From: an uncultured Devosia sp.
Lineage (GTDB): Bacteria > Pseudomonadota > Alphaproteobacteria > Rhizobiales > Devosiaceae
NCBI RefSeq assembly: GCF_913055165.1
Contig: NZ_CAJXJS010000043.1
Span: 1 to 32,038, forward strand
Direction: 5' to 3'
DNA length: 32,038 nucleotides
In this document: positions 1-7,804 of the stretch, piece by piece
Numbering within the stretch: position 1 is the first letter of the stretch
Layout: every line of letters starts with the position of its first letter
Notes under the pieces: model-generated
What the model was told of the DNA's origin: nothing
Databases searched by the model: none
The model's input: only the letters and a program-made list of their open reading frames with translations
Position numbers and translations under genes: made by a program

Positions 1-47
1 CCCCCTCACCCGCCGCTTCGCGTCGACCTCTCCCCCAAGGGAGAGGT
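1..47. repeat. Intergenic palindromic repeat, cut by the window edge; possible terminator
   Basis: A perfect 9-bp inverted repeat (ACCTCTCCC at 26-34, GGGAGAGGT at 39-47, loop CCAA) follows a CCCTCACCCGCCGCTTCGCG leader. It lies directly after the stop of the leftward dioxygenase gene, so it could end that transcript. From memory, this CCCTCACCC / CTCTCCC(C) pattern recurs as a dispersed intergenic element in many alphaproteobacterial genomes. Only one copy is visible here, so its repeat nature is not shown by this window. Confidence 0.5.
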
Positions 48-52
48 GAAGC

Positions 53-1003
53 CTATTCCAGCGGCTTCAAGCCCGCTTCGATCTGGGCCCGGCGGCCTTC
101 GAGGAAGGGCGGCAGGGCCAGGGTTTCGCCAAGCGACTCCATCGGCTCGTCGGCGGCAAAGCCGGGAACGTCGGTGGCAATTTCGAACAGGATGCCATTG
201 GGCTCGCGGAAGTAGAGCGACGTGAAGTAGAAGCGTTCGACCTCACCCGAGGAGCGGATGCCGAAGCTGTTCACCCGTTTGATCCATTCGCGCAGGCTCT
301 CCTGGTCCGGCGTGCGGAATGCCACGTGATGCACGCCACCGGCGCCGGGCCGTGCCTGGGGGAGGCTCGGATCGACAGACACATGCAGTTCGGCGGCCGG
401 ACCACCCGGACCCATCTCATAGACAAAGACCTCGCCATTGCGCTCGCGCGCCGGGTAGTGCCGCACCTGCCGCATGTTCATCACGCGCGTCAGCATGGCG
501 TCGGTGGGTTCGAGGTTCGGCACCGACAGGATAATGGGCCCCAGGCCAATGATCTGCTTGTCGGCTGGCACGGGCGATTTGGCCCAGGGCACGACCTTGT
601 TCTTGTCATCGACCACCAGACGGAAGCGCTGGCCCTCGAAATCCTCGAAATCGAGCGAGAGATGGCCGAACCGCTCCTTGATGGCGCTGGTGCCGACATT
701 GCTGGTCTGCAAATGGTCCTTCCACCATTGCAAGGTCTCGGCGCTGTCCACGCGCAGGCCGGTGCGGCCCACCGTGTGATTGCCGCGCTGTTCGCGCATG
801 GTGTTGAAATCGAAGAAGGTCAGGTCCGCCCCCGGCGAAGCAACGCCATCGCCATAGAACAGGTGATAGGCCGAGGTATCGTCCTGGTTCACCGTCTTCT
901 TGATCAGGCGCATGCCCATTGTCTGGGTATAGAACTGTAGATTCTTCGGGGCGTCGGCGGTCACGGCGGTCAGGTGATGGATGCCGCCAAGTTCGAGAGT
1001 CAT
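53..1003 (-). CDS. Ring-cleaving dioxygenase, VOC (glyoxalase) superfamily
   Basis: This 316-residue protein has two vicinal-oxygen-chelate modules (about residues 5-130 and 150-290), the layout of type I ring-cleaving dioxygenases such as the PcpA/LinE and MhqO/MhqE group. Likely metal ligands are visible: His10 in GGIHH, His226 in GGVHH and Glu274 in LFEIATD. These match the His-His-Glu set of Fe(II)/Mn(II) hydroquinone dioxygenases. It would be cytoplasmic and open hydroquinone or catechol-like rings; the substrate cannot be read from sequence. The start is supported by a GAGGAG ribosome site 7-8 bases upstream. It stands alone, transcribed leftward, with no FixK-type box in front, so it is probably not part of the neighbouring oxygen regulon. 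Confidence 0.85.
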   Translation of the reverse strand: MTLELGGIHHLTAVTADAPKNLQFYTQTMGMRLIKKTVNQDDTSAYHLFYGDGVASPGADLTFFDFNTMREQRGNHTVGRTGLRVDSAETLQWWKDHLQTSNVGTSAIKERFGHLSLDFEDFEGQRFRLVVDDKNKVVPWAKSPVPADKQIIGLGPIILSVPNLEPTDAMLTRVMNMRQVRHYPARERNGEVFVYEMGPGGPAAELHVSVDPSLPQARPGAGGVHHVAFRTPDQESLREWIKRVNSFGIRSSGEVERFYFTSLYFREPNGILFEIATDVPGFAADEPMESLGETLALPPFLEGRRAQIEAGLKPLE

Positions 1004-1363
1004 TGCAAGTCTCCTCGGGGCTTCATGGAAAGCCGCTGATTGATGAGAGATCGGCGCGGCCCGCGCCGCTGTTCGATCATCAATCTAGGGTAGGGCGACG
1101 CGCTTTCCTAGCGAACCAATGACAACGCACTGATGCGAAATATTGAACAAAACGGGGTCAGGCCATGACGGCTCGTTTGGCATTCCCGCTCGCTCCGGGG
1201 GCGCGGCGCTCCCCGGCCCATGCGTCCCACTACGCCATGGGACCCCGTGCGTACCCAAACTGGTGGGGTCGATCCGCTACGCGGCCATCTCTACGGCGGA
1301 CTGGGCATTGGCGCACCATATGATCGCGGAACTGGAAAAGTCGGCACGCCCGCGCAGCAGTGC
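1004..1363. other. Intergenic stretch without a recognisable gene
   Basis: About 360 bases between the dioxygenase and the tRNA-Met promoter. A 74-codon open frame at 1143-1367 has no ribosome site and no recognisable motif, so I do not call it. GC-rich inverted repeats are visible, including CCGGGG at 1195-1200 with CCCCGG at 1211-1216, and a GACCCC / GGGGTC pair further right. The stretch could hold the dioxygenase promoter and a decayed gene remnant; nothing firmer can be said. Confidence 0.4.
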
Positions 1364-1393
1364 TTGACAGAGTGATCCGGCAAACCTTAGTAA
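1364..1393 (+). promoter_or_regulatory. Putative sigma70-type promoter of tRNA-Met
   Basis: A perfect -35 hexamer TTGACA (1364-1369) is followed after 18 bases by TAGTAA (1388-1393), a weak -10. The tRNA begins 36 bases further on. A strong -35 with a poor -10 is common in alphaproteobacterial stable-RNA promoters. Confidence 0.45.
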
Positions 1394-1428
1394 GGCGCGC
1401 GTCGGCCAACCACCGACGGCCTCTTTGG

Positions 1429-1505
1429 GGCGGAGTAGCTCAGTTGGTTAGAGCAGAGGAATCATAATCCTTGTGTCGGGGGTTCAAATCCCTCCTCCGC
1501 TACCA
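1429..1505 (+). tRNA. tRNA-Met (anticodon CAT), elongator type
   Basis: A full cloverleaf can be folded. The acceptor arms are GGCGGAG and CTCCGCT (one G-U pair at the end), the D stem is GCTC/GAGC and the anticodon stem is GAGGA/TCCTT. The loop ATCATAA places CAT at positions 34-36. The T arm carries GGTTCAAATC, and CCA is encoded at 1503-1505. The CAT anticodon also fits tRNA-Ile2 (lysidine-modified); overall similarity to rhizobial elongator tRNA-Met as I recall it favours Met. The initiator tRNA is unlikely because it lacks a C1-A72 mismatch and the GGG/CCC anticodon stem. Confidence 0.93.
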
Positions 1506-1632
1506 GACCTCCCCGGACCTCATAGGGGAAATGAACCCCACCACTCCCTGAGCCGAACCGCGCCTGCGCCATGGTCTCGCGGCAAGGTCTGTACATTCGC
1601 GGGCACGCAGCCTCGAGCCGCAGCAACGCTTG

Positions 1633-1646
1633 TTGACGCAAGTCAA
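1633..1646. promoter_or_regulatory. FixK/FNR-type box (TTGACGCAAGTCAA)
   Basis: A near-perfect dyad of the form TTGAC-N4-GTCAA, centred about 55 bases before the ATG of the small membrane protein gene at 1695. A TATGCT hexamer at 1664-1669 could be a -10 but is about five bases closer than ideal class II spacing. This is the leftmost of nine such boxes. Confidence 0.7.
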
Positions 1647-1694
1647 CACCGAGCATCCTTGCATATGCTTTCCTTGATCGAATTGGAGGTCATC

Positions 1695-1850
1695 ATGGAA
1701 CGCATACACATCACCCAGCACACCTCGCTCGGAGCCTTGTGGTTCGTCGGCTGGCTGTTCACCATTGGCTACTTGCACCTCGATTTCTGGCGCGGTCTGC
1801 TCGGGATTATCGTCTGGCCCTACTTCCTGGGCGCACATTGGGCACCTTGA
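1695..1850 (+). CDS. Small hydrophobic protein of unknown function behind a FixK box
   Basis: This 51-residue protein is mostly hydrophobic and aromatic: SLGALWFVGWLFTIGYLHL, then FWRGLLGIIVWPYFLGAHWA. That suggests two short membrane segments or a hairpin at the inner membrane. The start is well supported by a TTGGAGGT ribosome site 5-6 bases upstream; the longer open frame reaching back to 1473 runs into the tRNA and is not credible. The FixK-type box 55 bases upstream suggests expression at low oxygen. I do not recognise a named family. A small subunit or assembly helper of a membrane complex is possible but unsupported. Confidence 0.7.
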   Translation: MERIHITQHTSLGALWFVGWLFTIGYLHLDFWRGLLGIIVWPYFLGAHWAP

Positions 1851-1905
1851 AGGCCTGGTGACGTCTCCGCCGGGCGTGTTCATGGCCACCGCCGCGTCGT
1901 CGCCT

Positions 1906-1974
1906 GCATGACGCATGCCGTCATGCGCTCCATCTGAACGGTCCAGTACAGCGCCCCCCGGCTGCCAAGCCGGG
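1906..1974. terminator. Two hairpins between convergent genes
   Basis: Two stem-loops lie between the rightward small gene (ends 1850) and the leftward membrane protein gene (ends 2000). One is GCATGACG/CGTCATGC (8 bp, 1906-1926); the other is CCCGGCT/AGCCGGG (7 bp, 1957-1974). Neither has a U-tract. Position suggests bidirectional termination or mRNA 3' protection. Confidence 0.45.
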
Positions 1975-1999
1975 CGACGCGCAAATCCAGCCAGTGTCG

Positions 2000-3163
2000 C
2001 TATGCGGCCTTTGCGGAGGGCGCGCGTTCACGGTCCGAATGTGGAGCCGGTGTCGACCGATCAGCCAGGCTACGCACGAAGATGCCGAAACCAAAGGTCA
2101 ACAACAGCAACGATATCAGCCAGCCCAGGAAAGGCAGCATGCCGATCAGCCCGGCCAGCACCACACCGACGGCCAGCGCGCCCAGGCGCTTCAGCCTTGT
2201 GTCGATCTTTACGAACGTCCGTCCTGCCCGCTGGGCCAGCAGATAAACTCCAGCAAGATAGGCCAGCACGCACAGGATGAACGCCCCAACGAAGACAAAG
2301 GGCAGCAGGATGATCCCGAGGATGGTCATGGCCGTCACCGGCACGAGGCCCAGGGTAGCCGCAAATCCCAACACTCCCAACCCGAGCGTCCGGAACGAAC
2401 GATTGCTCGAACGCTCTTCGAACGTCGACACAGCCCGCGGTAGCAGCGCGATCACCAGCGCCCCGACGACGATCAGGGCCAGCCACCAGATGGCGACGGC
2501 CCAGACTGCAGGCCAAACCCCGCGCACGACATGCTCAGCTGTCTTGCCCGCCTCGCCGGCATAGTCGGCCGTCTGCAGGACCTCAAAGCTCACCTTGTCA
2601 GCTGGTGCCACAGAGGCTGGAACCTCGACTTCGGCCGGGGCATGGATGCGCACGGCGCCGGCAATCCGGGCCTCTGGACCGAACACGACCTTATTGCCGA
2701 AGAACTCGAAATCGCCCTCGACCACGGCGTTGAGGTTGAGGCTCTCGGCGGACACAAGCGCAGCCCCGGCAAGGGGCGCAGCAACGTTGACGCTGGCGCC
2801 ACTGAGCCGCGCATTCCCCGCTATGGTGGCACCGGACTGGACGCTCACGCTATTGCCGAAGGCCGTGACATCGCCGCCGACCGGGCGATTGATGGTGACG
2901 GAAAAGCCTGCCGCGTAGAGGTCCCCCTGGACCGGCTGGTCGACTGTAACGTTGAATCCGGCCATGTGGGCATCACCGCCAACACTGCCGCCCAGGGTGG
3001 TATCAAACCCGGCTACAAAGGCATCGCGCGGCACCGCCTGACCGATCGAACTGGACTGGCCGGCGGCATAGCTGTCGCCGCCCAGAGTGAACCGTGCTTC
3101 CTGGGCCTGCGCGGGACCAAGGGCGATCAGACACATCAGCAATGCGAGGGCCAACTTGCTCAT
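2000..3163 (-). CDS. Exported bactofilin-like repeat protein with C-terminal membrane domain
   Basis: The 387-residue protein begins with a signal peptide (about 1-20, ending AQA). Next comes a stretch (about 25-185) of short glycine and valine-rich repeats such as GGDAHMAGF, QGDLYAAGF and GGDVTAFGN. These look like the right-handed beta-helix turns of bactofilins (polymer-forming proteins). After a linker there are about four to five hydrophobic segments (about 220-365), then a charged tail. The repeat part would therefore face the periplasm. It follows the SDR gene by 17 bases, so the two are probably co-transcribed from the FixK-type box at 3987. A role in envelope structure is an inference. 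Confidence 0.7.
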   Translation of the reverse strand: MSKLALALLMCLIALGPAQAQEARFTLGGDSYAAGQSSSIGQAVPRDAFVAGFDTTLGGSVGGDAHMAGFNVTVDQPVQGDLYAAGFSVTINRPVGGDVTAFGNSVSVQSGATIAGNARLSGASVNVAAPLAGAALVSAESLNLNAVVEGDFEFFGNKVVFGPEARIAGAVRIHAPAEVEVPASVAPADKVSFEVLQTADYAGEAGKTAEHVVRGVWPAVWAVAIWWLALIVVGALVIALLPRAVSTFEERSSNRSFRTLGLGVLGFAATLGLVPVTAMTILGIILLPFVFVGAFILCVLAYLAGVYLLAQRAGRTFVKIDTRLKRLGALAVGVVLAGLIGMLPFLGWLISLLLLTFGFGIFVRSLADRSTPAPHSDRERAPSAKAA

Positions 3164-3180
3164 GACGGAACCTTTCGCTG

Positions 3181-3936
3181 TCAGAGGGCGGTGTAGCCGC
3201 CATCGACCAGGTGATAGCTGCCAGTGATGAAACCGGCAGCGGGCGAGAGTAGAAAAACGGTGAGTGCAGCGACTTCCTCGGCTGTCCCCAGGCGCGCCAT
3301 GGGATGCAGGGTGCGGATATATGCAAGGGCGCTCTCATCGAGGTTCCGGGACAGCAATGGCGTGTCGATGAAACCCGGCCCGACCGCGTTGATGCGAATG
3401 CCCTGGGTCGCGTATTCCGCCGCCGCGGTCTTGGTGAGCCCAACAACGCCGTGCTTTGCCGCCACATAGGCCGGGGCATTGGCGAAAGCGACGCTCCCCA
3501 GGATCGAGGCCATATTGACAATGGCCCCGCCGCCGGAGGCCAGGATGGCGGGTATTTCGTAGCGTAGACCGTAAAAGACACTGTTGAGGTTCGTGTCGAT
3601 AACCTTGGCCCAGCCATCCAGTGGATAGGCGCCGGTCGGTGCCGAAGGTCCGCCGATGCCGGCATTGTTGACGGCAAAATGAAGGCCGCCAAAGTGCCGT
3701 CGGGTCCGGTCCACGACTGCCTCGACCTCTGAAGCGATCGAAACGTCCACAACGGACATTTCTGCCTTGCCGCCTGCCTTGTTGATCAGCTCGGCCACAT
3801 CCTGCGCACCGTCGCGGTCGAGATCGGCAACCATGACGCTGGCGCCCAAGCCACCCAGCTGTCGCGCAATTGCCTTGCCAATGCCCGAAGCACCCCCGGT
3901 CACGAGGGCAACCTTGCCTTCAAAGTCCTCTGCCAC
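3181..3936 (-). CDS. Short-chain dehydrogenase/reductase (classical SDR)
   Basis: A 251-residue classical SDR. Visible motifs are the nucleotide-binding TGGASGIG (about 13-20), acidic residues after the second strand (ADLDR, favouring NAD), NNAG (90-93), catalytic Ser144, and Tyr157 with Lys161 in YVAAK. An N-(A/V)-V-x-PG motif (NAVGPG) follows. The substrate is unknown. I prefer the GTG start at 3936 because GGAGG lies five bases upstream; the ATG four codons earlier (3948) has no ribosome site and would give an almost leaderless message from the predicted FixK-dependent start. The gene leads a two-gene leftward operon with the bactofilin-like protein. Confidence 0.88.
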   Translation of the reverse strand: MAEDFEGKVALVTGGASGIGKAIARQLGGLGASVMVADLDRDGAQDVAELINKAGGKAEMSVVDVSIASEVEAVVDRTRRHFGGLHFAVNNAGIGGPSAPTGAYPLDGWAKVIDTNLNSVFYGLRYEIPAILASGGGAIVNMASILGSVAFANAPAYVAAKHGVVGLTKTAAAEYATQGIRINAVGPGFIDTPLLSRNLDESALAYIRTLHPMARLGTAEEVAALTVFLLSPAAGFITGSYHLVDGGYTAL

Positions 3937-3986
3937 GTCGGCCTCCATTTTTGCTGGCAGTCTGGCTCGGAACGCGAACTAACGCC

Positions 3987-4000
3987 TTGATCGGGGTCAA
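3987..4000. promoter_or_regulatory. FixK/FNR-type box (TTGATCGGGGTCAA)
   Basis: An imperfect dyad TTGAT-N4-GTCAA centred 57 bases before the preferred GTG start of the leftward SDR gene. A CAGACT hexamer lies about 30 bases downstream on the minus strand, where a class II -10 would sit, though it is a weak match. Confidence 0.6.
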
Positions 4001-4029
4001 TTGACTTGTCGAACAGCGGCGCGTCACGC

Positions 4030-4551
4030 TCAGCTTTGCCCGCGCCTATTGCGTGGAAAACCGACCGCCAGTGGCGGAGCCGGTTCGTATCCGGTGAACG
4101 GCAAGTCAAACACCTGCCACAGCTCGGGCAAATCGCCCCGGGATGGCACCTTCAGTATGCGCATGGCCTCGTCCATGGCCCGTGCCAGGCCGTCGGGCGC
4201 GTCCGCTGTGTCGAGCAGCAAGCTGGGCACGTTCTGGCGGCGCTTCAACAGCCCATTGAGCGCCGCGCTGGGCACAGGCGCGTTGAGCGGCAAGCCGATT
4301 TCGAGCGTAACCGTGCTGCGGTGTCGGTTTCGGAAATAGACAAATATCTGCAAAGGCTTGGCGCGTTTTCGCGGTGCACGCCCATCCAGCAGTTCCTCTA
4401 GACCGTCCTTGACGGCGGCGCTGATAGAGGCGGGTTCCAGCGATGCATAGCGGGTGACCACGAGTATCGAGTGGGTCGACCGGCGCGTTCGCTTGGTGCG
4501 GGCGGTTTGGGTCTGCGTGTCCAAGACATGCTTTACGGGATTAAAGTCCAT
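4030..4551 (-). CDS. Protein of unknown function, FixK-box associated
   Basis: The 173-residue protein has no signal peptide or membrane segment. The first 30 residues are basic and Thr/Arg-rich (TQTARTKRTRRS). The rest looks like a mixed alpha/beta fold with a likely strand pair around LQIFVYFRNRHRSTVTLEI and a Pro-rich end. I do not recognise a family. The ATG at 4551 is chosen because GAGGG lies about five bases upstream; an in-frame ATG at 4584 would sit almost on the regulatory box and lacks a ribosome site. It is divergent from usp-fixLJ and shares the single box at 4608 with it, so it is probably a low-oxygen gene. Confidence 0.7.
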   Translation of the reverse strand: MDFNPVKHVLDTQTQTARTKRTRRSTHSILVVTRYASLEPASISAAVKDGLEELLDGRAPRKRAKPLQIFVYFRNRHRSTVTLEIGLPLNAPVPSAALNGLLKRRQNVPSLLLDTADAPDGLARAMDEAMRILKVPSRGDLPELWQVFDLPFTGYEPAPPLAVGFPRNRRGQS

Positions 4552-4607
4552 TGGGGCCCTCTGGGAGTGGTTCTTGCAGACCATGCGATGATTGATCCCG
4601 CCGCAAT

Positions 4608-4621
4608 TTGACGGCGGTCAA
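4608..4621. promoter_or_regulatory. FixK/FNR-type box (TTGACGGCGGTCAA) between divergent genes
   Basis: The dyad lies between the unknown leftward gene (centre 63 bases from its ATG) and usp-fixL-fixJ (centre 85 bases from its ATG). One symmetric site may serve both directions. The -10 hexamers are not clear on either side. Confidence 0.7.
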
Positions 4622-4638
4622 ACCCGGAGCAGAGGAGT

Positions 4639-4678
4639 GGTGCCAAGCTGACGCTCAATGCCAACACAGTTTGGCACC
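4639..4678. promoter_or_regulatory. TGCCAA/TTGGCA repeat cluster in the usp leader
   Basis: GGTGCCAA (4639-4646) and TTGGCACC (4671-4678) form an 8-bp inverted repeat. A third copy, TGCCAA at 4659-4664, forms a tighter dyad with TTGGCA six bases away. If transcription starts about 41 bases after the FixK box centre, the tighter pair falls in the leader, where it could be an RNA hairpin or a second operator. Confidence 0.35.
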
Positions 4679-4699
4679 TGCTGCACAGAAGGATGGATC

Positions 4700-5524
4700 A
4701 TGATCAAGGACATCGTCGTTCACCTGACCGGATCGAAAGAGGACCAGCACAGGCTGGACTATGCGGAAACCTTGGCCAGTGCTTTTGACGCACATCTGAC
4801 GGGCCTGCTTGTGCATGTCGAACCCGAGATCGTGGCCATGCCGGAGGCCCATTATGCCGAGGTGCTGCAAAACCTGATCCTGGAAGCGCAGGAAACGACC
4901 GACAAGCGGAAGGCCGAACTCAGCAAGCGCTTCGCAGCCATGGGCGTCCTCAATGATCTCAGGGTAGTGTCGGGCCAGCGTCAAGGGGTGGGCGAAGAAC
5001 TGGCGGCCGAGACACGCACCGCCGATCTGTTCATTGGCACGCGCCCCTATGGCGATCCGGGGAGTGAGCACCGCGTCGAGGAAGGCGTGCTGTTCAGCTC
5101 TGGCCGTCCATGCCTGCTGCTGCCCCCGGGATATTCGTCACCGGCGCGCTTCGACACCATTCTGGTCGGCTGGAAAAACACGCGAGAGAGCGCCCGCGCC
5201 GTTCGCGACGCCATCCCTTTCCTCAAGCGGGCAAAACGCGTGGTGGTAGCGGTGGCGACCGGCGAGGCTGATGAGGAACGCCGCATTTCCTCGGGTGCCG
5301 ATATTGGCCGGTATCTCAGCCGGCATGGTATCCAGGCAGAGGTCAAGGAACTACCCGGCTGGCATTCGGCACAGGACGCATTGCTTGCTGAAGCGAACGC
5401 CACCGGTGCGCAATTGGTCGTGGCTGGGGCCTATGGTCACTCTCGCTTGCAGGAACGCCTGCTTGGCGGCGTAACGCGCGCCCTGCTGGAGCACTTCGAC
5501 CTGCCCGTCCTGGTGTCCCGGTAA
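4700..5524 (+). CDS. Tandem-domain universal stress protein (UspA family)
   Basis: At 274 residues this is about twice a single Usp domain (roughly 1-145 and 150-274). The second domain ends with the nucleotide-binding signature [15 protein letters not shown] followed by TRALL and the closing strand LPVLVS. The first domain is more divergent ([13 protein letters not shown]). It would be cytoplasmic and probably ATP-binding. The ATG at 4700 has AGAAGGA at about six bases; the open frame reaches 14 codons further upstream without a ribosome site. It is the first gene of an apparent usp-fixL-fixJ operon (10-base gap to fixL), preceded by a FixK-type box. Tandem Usp proteins are typical low-oxygen genes in proteobacteria and in the DosR regulon. 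Confidence 0.92.
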   Translation: MIKDIVVHLTGSKEDQHRLDYAETLASAFDAHLTGLLVHVEPEIVAMPEAHYAEVLQNLILEAQETTDKRKAELSKRFAAMGVLNDLRVVSGQRQGVGEELAAETRTADLFIGTRPYGDPGSEHRVEEGVLFSSGRPCLLLPPGYSSPARFDTILVGWKNTRESARAVRDAIPFLKRAKRVVVAVATGEADEERRISSGADIGRYLSRHGIQAEVKELPGWHSAQDALLAEANATGAQLVVAGAYGHSRLQERLLGGVTRALLEHFDLPVLVSR

Positions 5525-5534
5525 AGGGGACAAA

Positions 5535-7055
5535 TTGTCCACCAACCGTATCCGCTCTATGATCGCCGCGGAAACTCCCGGGGCGATCATGAACGATCGT
5601 GACAAGGTCATGGAAGGGCTGCGCGCTTATACCTGCGCGAGCGGGCTGGTTCTGCTGGCCTGGCTGACTCAGGTCGTGCTCAACCACATGTTCGATGTGG
5701 TGCTGGTCGCAACCGTGTTCGTACCGGCTGTGCTGGGAGCGGCAGTCTTCGGGGGTGCCGGACCCGGGCTGTTCGCGACCGTCCTGGCGACCCCTGTCGT
5801 CTACTACCTACTGTCCGATAGCTCCTCCACAGAAGCGCTCCCGGCCAATGCCGGCTTGTTTGCCCTCATTGGGTTCAGTTTGGCCTGGGGCGGCGGAGAA
5901 CTCCACGCGGCTTGGAAACGGGAAAAGCGAACCGCTCATTTCCTTGTCGAACGGAGCATGGAACTGGAGATCCTGCTCGATACCGTGCTCGACGCGGCGA
6001 TCGTGATCGAAGACGGTGGCCGGATCCGGAGGATCAATCCGGCAGCCCAGAGACAGTTCGGTTATGAACCCAGGGAAGTCATCGGCAGAAACGTCTCCAT
6101 GCTCATGCCGGAACCCTATAGAAGTCGGCACGACGATTACCTGTCTCGCTACCTGAAAACCGGTGAGAAACGGATTATTGGCACCGACAGAGTTGTCGTG
6201 GGGGCCCGCAAGGACGGCACGACCTTTCCCATGAAGCTGGCCGTGGGAGAAATGGTGCTGAACGACCGGCGCCATTTTATTGGCTTCGTCCGAGATCTGA
6301 CGGCCATTGAGGACACGGCCGCGCGCCTGCAGCAGACCCAGAACGAAGTTGCGCGACTGAGCCGATACAACGAGCTGGGCGAAATGGCCTCTACATTGGC
6401 CCATGAACTCAACCAGCCATTGACCGCAGTGGCGAACTACGTGCAGGGCGCCCAGCGCATGCTGGCCGAGGAAACCGACCCCAAGCTGGCGCAATTGCGT
6501 TCAGCTTTGCAGGAAACCGCCAGTCAGACATTGCGCGCCGGCAACATCATTCGCCATCTGCGCGAATTCGTAACCCGGGGCGAGGCGGAAATGGAGCCTT
6601 CCGACGTCAATACGCTGGTGGAGGAAGCCAGCGCACTGGCACTTGCCGGGAGCCGCCAGAGTGGCGTTCGCACCTATTTCGAGCTGACCGAAACACCTAC
6701 CGTCCTGGCCAACCGCATCCAGATCCAGCAGGTGCTGCTGAACCTGATCCGCAACGCCATGGAAGCCATGCGGGAGAGCGACACCAAGATACTGATAGTT
6801 CGGACGTCTTGTGCGGAAAACCTGGTCTCCGTCGAAGTGTCTGATACCGGCCCCGGCATACCCGCTGACGTCGAGGCGAGGCTGTTCCAGCCCTTCGTCA
6901 CAGGCAAACCCGGCGGCATGGGCATTGGCCTTTCGATCTCGCGCCGCATCATCCAGGCGCATGGCGGCACGATTTCTGTTGCATCGCGACCCACTGGGGG
7001 CACAGTATTCACTTTTACTCTTCCGGTTCTCGAGGAGGCGCCGGATGAACAATGA
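5535..7055 (+). CDS. fixL: Oxygen-sensor histidine kinase FixL
   Basis: A 506-residue kinase with several N-terminal hydrophobic segments (about 31-120), then a PAS domain (about 140-260), HisKA (about 270-345) and HATPase (about 390-497). The PAS domain has the FixL haem signature: His199 in SRHDDYL as proximal ligand and Arg219 in GTDRV. These align almost number for number with His200 and Arg220 of Bradyrhizobium FixL. The phospho-acceptor is His290 in LAHELNQPL, and the N, G1 and G2 boxes are intact ([24 protein letters not shown]). Oxygen leaving the haem should activate autophosphorylation and transfer to FixJ. The start is TTG with AAGGGGA five bases upstream; ATG codons at 5559 and 5589 are poorer alternatives. 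Confidence 0.92.
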   Translation: MSTNRIRSMIAAETPGAIMNDRDKVMEGLRAYTCASGLVLLAWLTQVVLNHMFDVVLVATVFVPAVLGAAVFGGAGPGLFATVLATPVVYYLLSDSSSTEALPANAGLFALIGFSLAWGGGELHAAWKREKRTAHFLVERSMELEILLDTVLDAAIVIEDGGRIRRINPAAQRQFGYEPREVIGRNVSMLMPEPYRSRHDDYLSRYLKTGEKRIIGTDRVVVGARKDGTTFPMKLAVGEMVLNDRRHFIGFVRDLTAIEDTAARLQQTQNEVARLSRYNELGEMASTLAHELNQPLTAVANYVQGAQRMLAEETDPKLAQLRSALQETASQTLRAGNIIRHLREFVTRGEAEMEPSDVNTLVEEASALALAGSRQSGVRTYFELTETPTVLANRIQIQQVLLNLIRNAMEAMRESDTKILIVRTSCAENLVSVEVSDTGPGIPADVEARLFQPFVTGKPGGMGIGLSISRRIIQAHGGTISVASRPTGGTVFTFTLPVLEEAPDEQ

Positions 7056-7665
7056 CGTTGTTATTCATATCGTAGATGACGAGCTTGCTGTCCGGCAATC
7101 GCTGGCCTTTCTGATATCGGCTGCGGGCTACGCAGCGCGCGTGCATGACTCAGCCGCCGCTTTTCTCGAAGGTTGCCCCTACCCCTTGGGGCATTGCCTG
7201 ATTACCGATCTGCGGATGCCGGAACTTGACGGGATCGGCCTGCTGCGGCGCATGAAATCCTGTGGCCCGCCGCTGCCGACAATCGTCATTACCGGCCACG
7301 GCGATGTGCCAATGGCGGTGGCAGCCATGAAAGAAGGCGCTCTCGACTTCATCGAGAAACCCTTCGAGGACACTGTTCTGCTTGAGGCAATTGAACGGGT
7401 GATCGGCGATTCAAGCCGAATTTGGGACCAGAGCCGGGAGCACGAGACAGTCGTGGAACGTCTCAACAGCCTGAGCGACAGAGAGCGTCAGGTTCTGGCA
7501 GGCATCGTCGCGGGCAAGGCAAACAAGACCATCGCCCACGAACACGATCTCAGCCCAAGAACGGTGGAAGTGTATCGAGCCAATGTCATGGCCAAGATGC
7601 AATCCAAGACCTTGCCCGAACTGGTTCGCATGGCCATAGCGGCCGACATTCCCATTGACGACTGA
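7045..7665 (+). CDS. fixJ: Response regulator FixJ
   Basis: The 206-residue protein has an N-terminal receiver with acidic Asp11/Asp12, phospho-acceptor Asp55 in [12 protein letters not shown], a Thr in VITGHGD and Lys in IEKPF. A C-terminal LuxR/FixJ-type helix-turn-helix follows (about 140-200: [19 protein letters not shown], then [11 protein letters not shown]). Length and layout match FixJ. The ATG at 7045 overlaps the end of fixL by 11 bases and has AGGAGG six bases upstream, so translation is coupled to the kinase. Its expected target is the fixK promoter 140 bases downstream. Confidence 0.93.
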   Translation: MNNDVVIHIVDDELAVRQSLAFLISAAGYAARVHDSAAAFLEGCPYPLGHCLITDLRMPELDGIGLLRRMKSCGPPLPTIVITGHGDVPMAVAAMKEGALDFIEKPFEDTVLLEAIERVIGDSSRIWDQSREHETVVERLNSLSDRERQVLAGIVAGKANKTIAHEHDLSPRTVEVYRANVMAKMQSKTLPELVRMAIAADIPIDD

Positions 7666-7716
7666 GCCCCGCCGCGGGGCCGCGCACGTCACTGTCTCTC
7701 GGCCCCTCGCGCGACT

Positions 7717-7736
7717 ACCTAGGGATTCTACTAGGT
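7717..7736. promoter_or_regulatory. Candidate FixJ operator at the fixK promoter
   Basis: An inverted repeat ACCTAG (7717-7722) / CTAGGT (7731-7736) with an 8-base spacer lies upstream of a -10-like TATTAA (7749-7754). Its centre would be near -35, where LuxR-family activators such as FixJ bind. No TTGAC-type FixK box is present at this promoter, consistent with control by FixJ rather than FixK. The FixJ assignment is an inference. Confidence 0.45.
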
Positions 7737-7804
7737 TGCGGACCTGAATATTAAACTTTGCGGCAAGCTGGAATCAATTCTCCCAACAGAACAGGGAGAG
7801 CGAG

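Noticed and set aside
53..1003. Dioxygenase as a member of the FixK regulon
   Set aside because: No TTGA-N6-TCAA type site was found upstream of its start at 1003.
1143..1367. 74-codon open frame between the dioxygenase and the tRNA
   Set aside because: No ribosome site, no recognisable family, and it runs into the tRNA promoter.
4592..4606. TTGATCCCGCCGCAA as a second FixK box beside 4608
   Set aside because: The half sites are seven bases apart rather than six, and the right arm is only GCAA; the perfect box next to it explains the region.
7668..7684. Hairpin after fixJ as a strong terminator
   Set aside because: The CCCCG/CGGGG stem is short and lacks a U-tract; fixK appears to have its own promoter in any case.
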